Origin: an uncultured Lachnobacterium sp.
GTDB lineage: Bacteria; Bacillota; Clostridia; Lachnospirales; Lachnospiraceae
Direction of reading: 5' to 3'
NCBI GenBank assembly: GCA_900543445.1
Contig: UQRC01000019.1
Location: 1 to 48,360 of the forward strand
Length of the DNA stretch: 48,360 nt
Part shown: positions 25,095 to 34,000 of the stretch, piece after piece
Position numbering within the stretch: position 1 is the first letter of the stretch
Layout of the letters: the number at the start of each line of letters is the position of its first letter
Made by a program: the position numbers and the translations under genes
The notes under the pieces: generated by a model
What the model saw: the letters and a program-made list of their open reading frames with translations, nothing else
What the model was told of the DNA's origin: nothing
Databases searched by the model: none

Positions 25095-26293
25095 AAAGAG
25101 TATATACATTGTGCGTAATAACCTGTCTGGTGATGTCGTTGTTTTCCTTTGGAATCCATAAAATAACCAGGGAGGATGAAAAGCATCTGAAGGTTGGATG
25201 CGTATTTGTAGGGGATGAAATTACACCTTATACCAATAATTTTATTAAAGCAAGAGATCATGTGAAAGAAGTGTACGGTGACCGGATTGAATGTGTGACC
25301 ATTTATAATGTGGCAGAGGGACAGGTAAAATCGCACCTTCAGGAGCTGGTTGATGAAGGCTGCGACTATATCATCGCAGCCAGTTATGGGTATGGGCCGG
25401 ATGTGAAAGCCATCGCTGAACAGTATCCGGATATTCAGTTCTGTGTCCCTACAGGCGATAACGCAAATTCGGATCCGGTTCTGCCAAATTATCATAATTG
25501 TTTTGGAGAAATCTATCAGGGCAGATATGTATGTGGCAGAGTTGCAGGAATGAAAATCAAACAGATGATCGAAAAAAATATCATCACTCCCCAACAGGCA
25601 AAAGTCGGTTATGTGGCAGCTTTTCCGCTTCCGGAAGTAATATCCGGCTATACTGCTTTTTATCTTGGGGTACAATCGATGGTTCCGGAAGCCACCATGA
25701 TCGTTAAGTATACCAATACATGGTCAAGTTATTCACTTGAAAAACAGGCTGCAAATGAACTGATCGATGAAAACTGTGTGGTTATCTCACAACATTCGGA
25801 TACCATTGGACCAGCTACCGCTTGCGAGAATGCGAAACGGGAGATCCCGGTCTATCATGTAGGATATAATCAGAGTATGACGGACATTGCGCCAACCAAA
25901 TCGCTGATCAGTTGTTGTGTTGATTACTCGTATTATTTTGAGCAGTCGATCGGGGCCTTGCTCCATGATAAGAAAATAGAAGACTGCATCGATGGACGGA
26001 CGTATGGACAGGATGCTATGGCCGGTCTTGATAAGGGCTGGGTACGGATTCTGGATCTCAATGAGACCGTTGCACCAAGTGGAACTAAGAAAATGGTTGA
26101 AGATACGATTGACAAATTGAGCAAGGGAGAATTGGAAGTCTTTTCCGGATCATTTACCGGTGTGAGTGTGTTTGATCCGAATGACAGGATCAATCTGAAT
26201 TCTCCGTATAAAGAAAATGAACAGTCATCCTCGCCGACTTTTTGTTATATTCTTGATGATGTGATTTCGATGGAAGAGATGAACGAAAAATAG
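25091..26293 (+). CDS. BMP-family (Med/PnrA-type) binding protein
   Basis: A 400-residue protein with an N-terminal hydrophobic segment and a BMP/PnrA-type periplasmic-binding fold (KVGCVFVGD start of the first lobe, DEGCDYIIAASYGYG, a GEIYQGRYVCGRVAG hinge region, GYVAAFPLPEVISGY, and a late DKGWVRILDLNETV). Family members bind nucleosides (PnrA) or act in signalling (Med). No standard lipobox is clear (VITC lacks the usual Ala, Gly or Ser before Cys), so it may be anchored by an uncut helix. It starts inside the sensor gene with an ATGA overlap, and no ABC permease or ATPase follows, suggesting it is the sensor's ligand-binding partner. Confidence 0.8.
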   Translation: MKRVYTLCVITCLVMSLFSFGIHKITREDEKHLKVGCVFVGDEITPYTNNFIKARDHVKEVYGDRIECVTIYNVAEGQVKSHLQELVDEGCDYIIAASYGYGPDVKAIAEQYPDIQFCVPTGDNANSDPVLPNYHNCFGEIYQGRYVCGRVAGMKIKQMIEKNIITPQQAKVGYVAAFPLPEVISGYTAFYLGVQSMVPEATMIVKYTNTWSSYSLEKQAANELIDENCVVISQHSDTIGPATACENAKREIPVYHVGYNQSMTDIAPTKSLISCCVDYSYYFEQSIGALLHDKKIEDCIDGRTYGQDAMAGLDKGWVRILDLNETVAPSGTKKMVEDTIDKLSKGELEVFSGSFTGVSVFDPNDRINLNSPYKENEQSSSPTFCYILDDVISMEEMNEK

Positions 26294-26337
26294 AAGCCAT
26301 AATAGAAATATAAAAATGGATCCTATGCAAGGATAGA

Positions 26338-26372
26338 AAACTCAGGTGTGTTTGTGCACCTGAGTTTTTTTT
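26338..26372 (+). terminator. Strong rho-independent terminator
   Basis: Stem AAACTCAGGTG / CACCTGAGTTT with loop TGTTTGTG and a run of eight or more T. It ends the TetR-sensor-BMP unit. Confidence 0.92.
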
Positions 26373-26450
26373 GTGCAAATTTTTCGGATGGTAAAATAAA
26401 TTTGGTACAAATATATAAAAAATAACCAACGAGATTGGAAAAATTGTCAA

Positions 26451-26480
26451 TTGAACAAACGGTTGCGCTCATGCTATATT
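26451..26480 (+). promoter_or_regulatory. Extended -10 promoter of the GH53 gene
   Basis: TTGAAC at 26451-26456 and TATATT at 26475-26480 with an 18-base spacer, and TG at 26472-26473 giving an extended -10. Operator 1 fills the spacer. Confidence 0.65.
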
Positions 26481-26508
26481 AAAAATGAAATTGAGCAAAC
26501 GGTTGCGC
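26451..26508 (+). promoter_or_regulatory. Paired LacI/GalR-type operators, 40 bases apart
   Basis: TTGAACAAACGGTTGCGC at 26451-26468 and TTGAGCAAACGGTTGCGC at 26491-26508 match at 17 of 18 bases and start exactly 40 bases apart, close to four helical turns. The core of copy 2, GCAAACGGTTGC, is a near-perfect palindrome around CG, the LacI/GalR consensus shape. One copy lies between -35 and -10, the other just past the expected transcription start, a classical repression layout. An extra perfect GCAAC-T-GTTGC repeat is at 26507-26517. No LacI gene is in the window. Confidence 0.7.
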
Positions 26509-26606
26509 AACTGTTGCAAACAAAGGCGAAAGGAAATCGTTTTGCGACGGTCGTGCAGCAAATCCGGCATAAGGGTTTGCGTTCAAGAAGGTTAGGGAGG
26601 ATAACG

Positions 26607-29600
26607 ATGAAGGAGAGAAAAACTTGGCAAAAACGAATCGTAAGTTTGCTGATGGCACTTGCGATGGTTGTCACACAGATTGGGGTGTGGAATGCAGGAA
26701 AGGAACGTGTGCAGGCCGCGGAAATGTCACAGGTGACGTTTTATTTTGAATATGATGGAGCCAAGACCTTAGCGGTGGGATACACTAGCAAAAAAGATAC
26801 ATATGGAAATTCTGGATGGTTATTTGAAGATAATACAAAATGGATTAATTATTATCAACTAGATAGGATAGAGAATAGTAATTGGTATAAAACGACCATT
26901 TTTTTCAACAAAGCAAACATAAATGAAAGCTGGGTTGGCTTAAGTCTTTATGAATTGTCAGAAAAGGACGGCAGTTATGTAGTAGACTCTGTGTTGGAAA
27001 CTTATAGTAATTCAGAGCATGCGGAGGCGTATAAAAAGATTTTTGATGAGACGTATTCTGATCCGGCAATTCAAGAAAATGACCGATCAAGTGTGATTTC
27101 ATATGCATCTTTGACAAGTGGAAATGAAAATAAAGATGACGACGGGAACGTGGCATACACCGTTCAGATTACGCAGGATGCAACAAGTGTAGAAGCTGGT
27201 GCCGAGGTTACTTTGACCGCAACTGTGAAAAAGGGTGGCACCGTAGTTACTGATTTACAGGAGGCCGGTTTACATCTTTGCTGGTGGAACAATACAACGG
27301 ATAGTAAAGATGAGTTTGTTGATTGTGATAATAACTGGTATAATCTGACATTAAAGACAAAACTGTCAACAATCGGTAATAATGAAATACAGGCCACTCT
27401 TCAAGACGAAAATTGGAAGCAACTTGGAGATATCCAAAAGGTAACAATTTCTGTAACTAAGGCAGCATCAGTTATTACCGATGCCGCAATCACCGTTAAG
27501 AAAGTAAATGGGCTGAATGAACGTGCGGATTTCATTAAAGGAATCGATATTTCAACCTATCTGGTCGAGACTGCCAGCGGAGTAAAATATAAAGATCAGT
27601 CAGGACAAGAGGTTGAAGGGAAAGAGTTCATTCGCATGTTTGCACAAAACGGCGTGAATTACATTCGTCTTCGTGTTTGGAATCAACCGTATGACACCGA
27701 CAACAGTGGAAATAAATTGTACTATGGTGGCGGAAATAATGATATTGAGATGGCAGTGAAAATCTGCCAGCTTATCAAGGAGTACAATACTGAATATGCC
27801 GATACATATGGAGAAGTAAAAGTCCTTATTGATTTACATTATTCCGACTTCTGGGCTGATCCGGATAAGCAGACAGCTCCGAAGGCATGGAAGGATATGT
27901 CGATTGATGCTAAGACAACCGCAGTTGCGGAATTTACAAAAGATTGTCTTAAAAAAGTTGAGGCTACCGGCGTTACGGTTGGAATGCTTCAGATTGGTAA
28001 TGAAACGAATAATGGAATTTGCGGCGAGTCATACGGAACCGATAATTATCTTGCAATCTTTAAAGCCGGATGTGATGCCGTAAAAGCATATAACGAAAGC
28101 AAAGGATATACAACCGAAAATGGCAAATGGATTAAGAGAGTTGTACACTTTACGGATCCGCAAAATGTAGGAATATCAAAAGCGTTGTATTTAAAGACTG
28201 GGGATTTGTCAGCAAAAGACGCGACAAGTTCCACAGAAAACGGTGTTGATTATGATGTTTATGCAACTTCATACTATCCATATTGGCATGGCACAACAGA
28301 GAATTTGAGGAACATGTTGGGAAACATTGCATCGACATGTGGTTGTGAAGTAATGGTTGCAGAAACGCAGTATGTTTACACGAATGACGATTATGACGGA
28401 GCGGACAATCAGGCGTATGAAGGAAAGAATAACATTGACTTATCACAGTGGCCGGTATCTGTACAGGGGCAGGCAAACGAGATCCGCGATGTTATTGATG
28501 CAGTAGCGCAAGTGAGTGATGACAAAGGCATTGGTATGTTTTATTGGGAACCGGCCTGGCTTGGTGTGGGAAACGCATATAATGAAGACGGAACAGTCAA
28601 TGAATCTGCATTGAATTCCAATAAGACGAAGTGGAACAAGGATGGTTCCGGATGGGCGAGTGACTATGCAGGAACATATGATGCGCAGGCCGAAAAGTGG
28701 GGAGGCGGAGGAACAAACAATGAGAATGCTTCATTGTTTGATTTTGAAGGAAATCCTCTTGCATCCTTAAACGTATTCAAGTATGTGAATTATGGTGCGG
28801 TTGCAAAGAATAAATCCTTTTATGCAGCAAAGTCATTGAATGATGTTGTTGTGAAAATGGGAGATTCCAAAGATAAAATTAAGAGTCAGCTTGCGAAAAC
28901 GGTTGCATATACATATAATGATGAAACACTAGGAACGGCTGATATTACATGGGATGAAAATTCCCTTGCAAAGGCTGAACAAGAAATTTCTTTGACGAAA
29001 GCCATTGGAAATTCTTATACGATTACAGGTACAATCGATGTAGATGGAACGAAGCAAAAGGTTTCATGTAACATTTTAGTAGATCCAAGTGAAAATTTAC
29101 TTGCAAACGGAGACTTTGAAACATACGCAAAGGAGTGGAAGTTCTCTTTTGTTCAGGAAAGCAAGATTTTATGGTCAGCAATAGATGCAGATGGTAATGT
29201 GGATAAAGATGCGAATCCGAGAAATGACGGTAAAGGATCAATCGTATTCAATACATATTCAAATGTTGTTGGAAGTGATAATACTGCGCAGTATTATTCC
29301 GGTAACGTTTCACAAACAGTAACGATAGAAAAAGCAGGTATATACGAGGCAAAGGCCTTCTTTGAAGGATTGGATAAGGCTGGAAGCAATGACGGAGAAG
29401 CCATTAATTTATCTGTCACGGACGGAAATGAAACAACCAAGGTTTCGAATGCAATTAAATTAGATGGATGGAAAGTATGGCAGTGTGCAACCGTCAGCAA
29501 TATCGTTGTTACACAAGATATGATCAATTCCGGAAAGAATACTGTAACGGTATCTGCAAATGTGCGCATTAAGAAAGATGTATGGGGATCTATTGACGAT

Positions 29601-30443
29601 GTGTATTTGTACAAAGTCGGTGAAGTGACAGCTTCGGGCAATGGTGGTTCTTCCACTGTAACCCCATCTGCACCTTCTGCACCGGATGATGCCAATACGG
29701 ACACGAAGGATGATAACAAGAAGGAAGATCAGAAAGACGATCAGAAAGATGTTGTTACCGAAGAAAAGAACATTATAGCAACAACACCTTCAGGGAAGAA
29801 AGTGGAAGCAACGGTTACGGTTTCCAAGGATAAAGATGGAAACGTGACAGAGGCGAGTGCAAAAGTGGCAGGAACGAAGGCTACGATTTCTGCGGAGACT
29901 GCAAAGGAACTTGCCAAGGCAGCAGGAACAGATCGCATTGCAATTACTGCAAGTGTTACCGATAAAAACGGAAATGAGAAGTACACCGTGACCGTTGATT
30001 CCAAGAATCTGACGGCGAACAAAAAGCTCCATGTCGTAGCAGTTGATCCGAAGACCGGAGAGTACAAGCTAGTCAATGCTAAGACTTATAAAGTCGGAAA
30101 AGACGGAACTTTGAATGTAAAACTTGCGGATGGAGCGGATTATAAGATGCTTACAGCCGCCGAGCTAAAAGCGGTTGAGAAAGCTATCTTAAAAACGGTT
30201 GAAGTCAAGAAGTCATCGGTAACGGTTAAGAATGGCAAAAAGATACAGATTCAGTTGAGCAGTGCTCTTGATATGGACAATGTAAAATCCATTACTTACA
30301 AAACAAGTAAGAAGTCGGTTGCTACCGTAAGTAAATCGGGCAAGATTACAACCAATAAAAAGGGTACGGTAACCATTAAAGCAATCGTAACTTTAAAGAA
30401 CGGAAAGAAGAAAACGGTTTCCATGACATTAAAGGTAAAGTAG
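26607..30443 (+). CDS. Secreted multidomain endo-beta-1,4-galactanase (GH53)
   Basis: A 1278-residue secreted enzyme for beta-1,4-galactan side chains of pectin. The start is ATG 26607 after AGGGAGG (26594-26600). A signal peptide ends near RVQA^A. Domains: N-terminal beta module (about 36-150), Ig-like module (about 181-288), GH53 barrel (about 307-727) with acid/base Glu466 (IGNETNNG), nucleophile Glu586 (VAETQY) and FYWEPAW; Big_4-like module (about 738-828); a carbohydrate-binding-like module starting NLLANGDFE (about 828-1005), perhaps CBM61-like; an Asp/Lys-rich linker (about 1011-1051); another beta region; and a C-terminal Big_2 domain (about 1198-1278). No LPXTG motif. Control by the LacI-type operator pair is likely. 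Confidence 0.93.
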   Translation: MKERKTWQKRIVSLLMALAMVVTQIGVWNAGKERVQAAEMSQVTFYFEYDGAKTLAVGYTSKKDTYGNSGWLFEDNTKWINYYQLDRIENSNWYKTTIFFNKANINESWVGLSLYELSEKDGSYVVDSVLETYSNSEHAEAYKKIFDETYSDPAIQENDRSSVISYASLTSGNENKDDDGNVAYTVQITQDATSVEAGAEVTLTATVKKGGTVVTDLQEAGLHLCWWNNTTDSKDEFVDCDNNWYNLTLKTKLSTIGNNEIQATLQDENWKQLGDIQKVTISVTKAASVITDAAITVKKVNGLNERADFIKGIDISTYLVETASGVKYKDQSGQEVEGKEFIRMFAQNGVNYIRLRVWNQPYDTDNSGNKLYYGGGNNDIEMAVKICQLIKEYNTEYADTYGEVKVLIDLHYSDFWADPDKQTAPKAWKDMSIDAKTTAVAEFTKDCLKKVEATGVTVGMLQIGNETNNGICGESYGTDNYLAIFKAGCDAVKAYNESKGYTTENGKWIKRVVHFTDPQNVGISKALYLKTGDLSAKDATSSTENGVDYDVYATSYYPYWHGTTENLRNMLGNIASTCGCEVMVAETQYVYTNDDYDGADNQAYEGKNNIDLSQWPVSVQGQANEIRDVIDAVAQVSDDKGIGMFYWEPAWLGVGNAYNEDGTVNESALNSNKTKWNKDGSGWASDYAGTYDAQAEKWGGGGTNNENASLFDFEGNPLASLNVFKYVNYGAVAKNKSFYAAKSLNDVVVKMGDSKDKIKSQLAKTVAYTYNDETLGTADITWDENSLAKAEQEISLTKAIGNSYTITGTIDVDGTKQKVSCNILVDPSENLLANGDFETYAKEWKFSFVQESKILWSAIDADGNVDKDANPRNDGKGSIVFNTYSNVVGSDNTAQYYSGNVSQTVTIEKAGIYEAKAFFEGLDKAGSNDGEAINLSVTDGNETTKVSNAIKLDGWKVWQCATVSNIVVTQDMINSGKNTVTVSANVRIKKDVWGSIDDVYLYKVGEVTASGNGGSSTVTPSAPSAPDDANTDTKDDNKKEDQKDDQKDVVTEEKNIIATTPSGKKVEATVTVSKDKDGNVTEASAKVAGTKATISAETAKELAKAAGTDRIAITASVTDKNGNEKYTVTVDSKNLTANKKLHVVAVDPKTGEYKLVNAKTYKVGKDGTLNVKLADGADYKMLTAAELKAVEKAILKTVEVKKSSVTVKNGKKIQIQLSSALDMDNVKSITYKTSKKSVATVSKSGKITTNKKGTVTIKAIVTLKNGKKKTVSMTLKVK

Positions 30444-30480
30444 AAGTATTACAGGGGAGTATACTTCATACATAAAATAA

Positions 30481-30540
30481 AAGCACCCGAATCGTCAGAT
30501 ATAGGTTGAAAAGCTGTATTTAACGAGGCGGGTGTTTTTG
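30481..30540 (+). terminator. Long interrupted-stem terminator after the GH53 gene
   Basis: CACCCG (30484-30489) pairs with CGGGTG (30529-30534). Inside, TCGT pairs with ACGA and AGATATAG with CTGTATTT, separated by small symmetric AA/GG and C/A mismatches, with a nine-base loop. TTTTTG follows. It acts as the gene's terminator by position. Confidence 0.75.
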
Positions 30541-30552
30541 TTATATTTGTCT

Positions 30553-30580
30553 TTGCATTCCGGATTGAAAATGTTATAAT
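30553..30580 (+). promoter_or_regulatory. Promoter of the 48-residue membrane protein gene
   Basis: TTGCAT at 30553-30558, a 16-base spacer, and TATAAT at 30575-30580 preceded by TG (extended -10). Confidence 0.7.
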
Positions 30581-30655
30581 AACGACATATGAAAGAGCGC
30601 GGATAAGTGTATATCCGATTGGTTATGATAACAATAAGACAGGAGATGAACGATA

Positions 30656-30802
30656 ATGTCAGAGACAGGGGTATTGATTTTTATTGGATGCATCATCGGA
30701 GTTGCAGTGCTTGGAGCAGTGATCGCAGTGATCGCAGCAGTATCAGGAGCTTCGGCAGCGATTGTGGACGATGAGGAGACAACCGAAGAACAGAATATGT
30801 AA
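30656..30802 (+). CDS. Small single-pass membrane protein, 48 residues
   Basis: An ORF of 48 codons, starting MSETGVLIFIGCIIG. One Ala/Val/Ile-rich hydrophobic helix (about residues 6-37) is followed by a very acidic tail (DDEETTEEQ). It has an AGGAG at 30641-30645, its own strong promoter and its own terminator, so it is a complete monocistronic unit between the galactanase and the RND exporter. The composition resembles small membrane proteins that modulate larger partners, but no family is recognised. The acidic tail would be cytoplasmic or external depending on orientation, which I cannot fix. Confidence 0.65.
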   Translation: MSETGVLIFIGCIIGVAVLGAVIAVIAAVSGASAAIVDDEETTEEQNM

Positions 30803-30809
30803 GAATGAG

Positions 30810-30840
30810 ACACGCTGGATTTGATCCGGCGTGTTTTTTT
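30810..30840 (+). terminator. Rho-independent terminator of the small membrane protein gene
   Basis: Eleven-base stem ACACGCTGGAT / ATCCGGCGTGT (one G-T pair), TTG loop, then six T. Confidence 0.92.
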
Positions 30841-30918
30841 GCGCTTTATGAAAAAGGCAAAGTGTGTTTCTTGCTGCATACAATTTATAAAAAGAAAATT
30901 AACTTTGCTCCGGTGAAC

Positions 30919-30948
30919 TTGTAAAGGAATCCTCGATATAGTTATAAT
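30919..30948 (+). promoter_or_regulatory. Promoter of the RND exporter gene
   Basis: TTGTAA at 30919-30924 and TATAAT at 30943-30948 with an 18-base spacer, about 100 bases before the start codon. Confidence 0.6.
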
Positions 30949-31054
30949 GAAATCAATCACCAAATTGTGGAAGAACGCCAATGCCATCGGGTGATGCAGG
31001 CGGCGAAGATTAATGCAAATAGACGGATATTTTCAAAAGGAGGAAACGAATTTT

Positions 31055-34000
31055 ATGATATCGAAGTATAGTGTCAAGCGACCGTACACCGTATTAGTCG
31101 GTGTCATACTTGTAATCGTGCTCGGCGTTGTCTCGTTAATGAAGATGACGACAGATCTGTTGCCAGACATGAGTTTTCAGTATGCGCTCGTTATCACAAC
31201 GGATATGGGAGCGAGCCCGGAGAAGGTGGAGAGTGAGGTGACGGCGCCGATTGAGGCGGCGATGGCAACCACGTCGAACATCAAGAATGTCAGCTCCATC
31301 TCCTACAACAGTTATTCCATCGTAACGCTCGAGTATGAGCAGAATGCAAATATGGATTCGGTTGTGGTCGAAATCCAGCAGAGTCTGGATCAGATCAGCG
31401 GTCAGTGGAGTGATTCAGTCGGAACGCCGATGATCATGAAGATCAATCCGGATATGCTGCCGGTTGTGGCAGCAGCTGTGGATGTCAAGGGAATGAGCGC
31501 TTCGGAGATCTCCGATTATGTGGAGAACGACCTTGTGCCGAGCATTGAAAGTCTTGAGGGTGTGGCATCGGTTTCGACGACCGGACAGCTGGATGAGAGT
31601 ATTCAGGTTACGATGAATCAGGACAAAATCGATGCTCTAAATAAGAAGATCAAGAAAAGCATTGATAAGCAGTTCACGGATGCACAGAAGAAGATCGATG
31701 ATTCGAGTGCCAAGGTGAAGAGTGGTAAGGAATCGCTTACTTCCGGACAGGATAAGCTTTCTGATGCACTCAATGAGACTATGGAAAAACGCGATGAGTT
31801 GTATAAGACGGAAGAGGATCTGCAGAAGCAGTTAAAAGAATTGCAGAAGCAGCAGAAGTCGCTGACCAAGATTCAGGAAGGTTTGAATGCGGTCATGACT
31901 TCTGACGGTTACACAAGTATTATGACAGTGCTTAAGGACAATCCGGATGCAGCGCAGCTTCCAGAGATGAAGCAGCAGATTGAGGCCTTTAATAAGGCCA
32001 TCAAGGAACAGTTCTCTGGTCTTAGTGCGATGGGAATTACCGTGAATACATACGAGGATTTGCCGACTGCAGCAGCGACGGTATCTGCGACTTTGACGAA
32101 GGTGAACACCGGAATCAAGACGATCGACAGTGCTTTAGAAAAGGTACAGGATGGAAAAGTATCGCTTTCGACTGCAATGGATACCTTAAATGCGAATGCG
32201 GCACTTGCTGCGCTGCAGATGAGTTCCAGCTCCGCAGAATTGTCAAATGCGGCTGCATCTCTTGAGACGGCACAGACGAATCTGGATGATGCGAAGGATA
32301 GTGCTTACGATTCCGCAGACCTTAACAATATTCTCACAAAGGATACGCTTTCGAATCTGTTTACCGCGCAGAACTTTGATATGCCGGCAGGTTACGCGAT
32401 GGATGGAGATACCCAGTATCTTGTCCGTGTCGGCGAGTCGGTCAAAAGTGAGGAAGATTTAAATGATCTTGTGCTGATGGATTTAAATATGGACGGCATC
32501 GATCCAATCCGCTTAAGCGATGTGGCAGATGTTGAGACGACGGACAATTCCGAGGAGACTTACGCGGTTGTAAACGGAAACCCGGCCGTCACACTGTCTA
32601 TTGAGAAGCAGACCGGTTATTCGACCGGTGAGGTCACAGACCGTATTCTGGACAAATTCGACCAGCTTGAAAAAGCGGATGAGAATCTGAATATGACGGT
32701 TCTCATGAATCAGGGTGTCTACATTGATATGATCGTAAAAAGCGTGATGCAGAACATGATATGGGGAGCAATCCTTGCAATCATCGTATTGCTTTTGTTC
32801 TTAAAGGATGTAAAGCCTACGATCGTGATCGCATGTGCGATTCCGCTTTCTGTAGTGACTGCGGTTGTGCTCATGTACTTTACGGGAATCACGATGAATA
32901 TTATTTCGATGTCGGGACTCCTGCTCGGAATCGGAATGCTCGTGGATAACTCGATCGTTGTCATCGAGAACATTTACCGCCTGCGTCACGAGGGTTATTC
33001 GATTAAAAAAGCGGCGGTACAGGGCGCAAGTCAGGTGACTGGTGCGATCATCGCATCCACGCTTACAACGGTCAGTGTTTACGCTCCAATCATTTTTACG
33101 GAAGGAATTACAAGACAGCTCTTTGTCGATCTGGCTTTGACCATCGCCTATACACTGATCGCCAGCCTTGTCGTTGCACTTACTTTTGTGCCGGCTATGG
33201 CGTCTGTGACATTAAAGAAAACCAAAGAGATCCGTCATCCGTGGTTTGATGCGATGCGGGATGCATACGGAAGATTCCTCGCAGGGTGTCTGCGTTTTAA
33301 ACCGATCGTCTTTATCGTGGCGGTTGTGCTTCTTGCCGGAAGTGCGGCACTCAGTCTCTCGAAGGGCATGAACTTCATGGACATGGATATGGAGACAAAC
33401 CAGATCTCCGTATCGATCGCCGCAAAGGAAGGCGAGAACTTAACATTTGACGAGTTAAAGGATGCTTCCAACGAAGTCATTGATAAGATTTCCGATATCA
33501 AGGGCATCGACACGATCGGAGCCAGCATCGGCGGCAACTCTACGATGAGCCTGATGGGTGGCGGAAGCGACAAAGTAACGATGTATGTGCTGCTCGATGA
33601 GGATTCGGATGTCAGCAACGATGCGGTTTCCAAGGAGATCCTGGACCGCACGAAAGATATGGACTGCGAGGTCACCTGCGACTCATCCTCGATGGATTAC
33701 TCCGCCTTTTTCGGTGAGGGTATCTCGGTCCGCATCAAGGGCAGCGATATCGACACGCTGCAGGAGCTGGCCGGTGAAGTCGCTTCTGTTATGGAAGACA
33801 CCAAGGGCACTGTGGATGTGGACGATGGACTCGATGAGGCGACGCCGCAGCTTACCATCACGGTCAATAAGGAAAAAGCCGCAAAATACGGCTACACGGT
33901 TGCGCAGGTTTATCAGCTTGTCGCCGCAAAGATGGCAGACAGCAAGAGTGTGACGACCATTTCAACCGATATCAAGGATTACGAGGTTTACTTACAGACT

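Noticed and set aside
26451..26606. N-terminal extension of the galactanase frame to 26451, and a 36-codon frame from 26485
   Set aside because: Both run through the promoter and operators without ribosome sites; the signal peptide and AGGGAGG fit the ATG at 26607.
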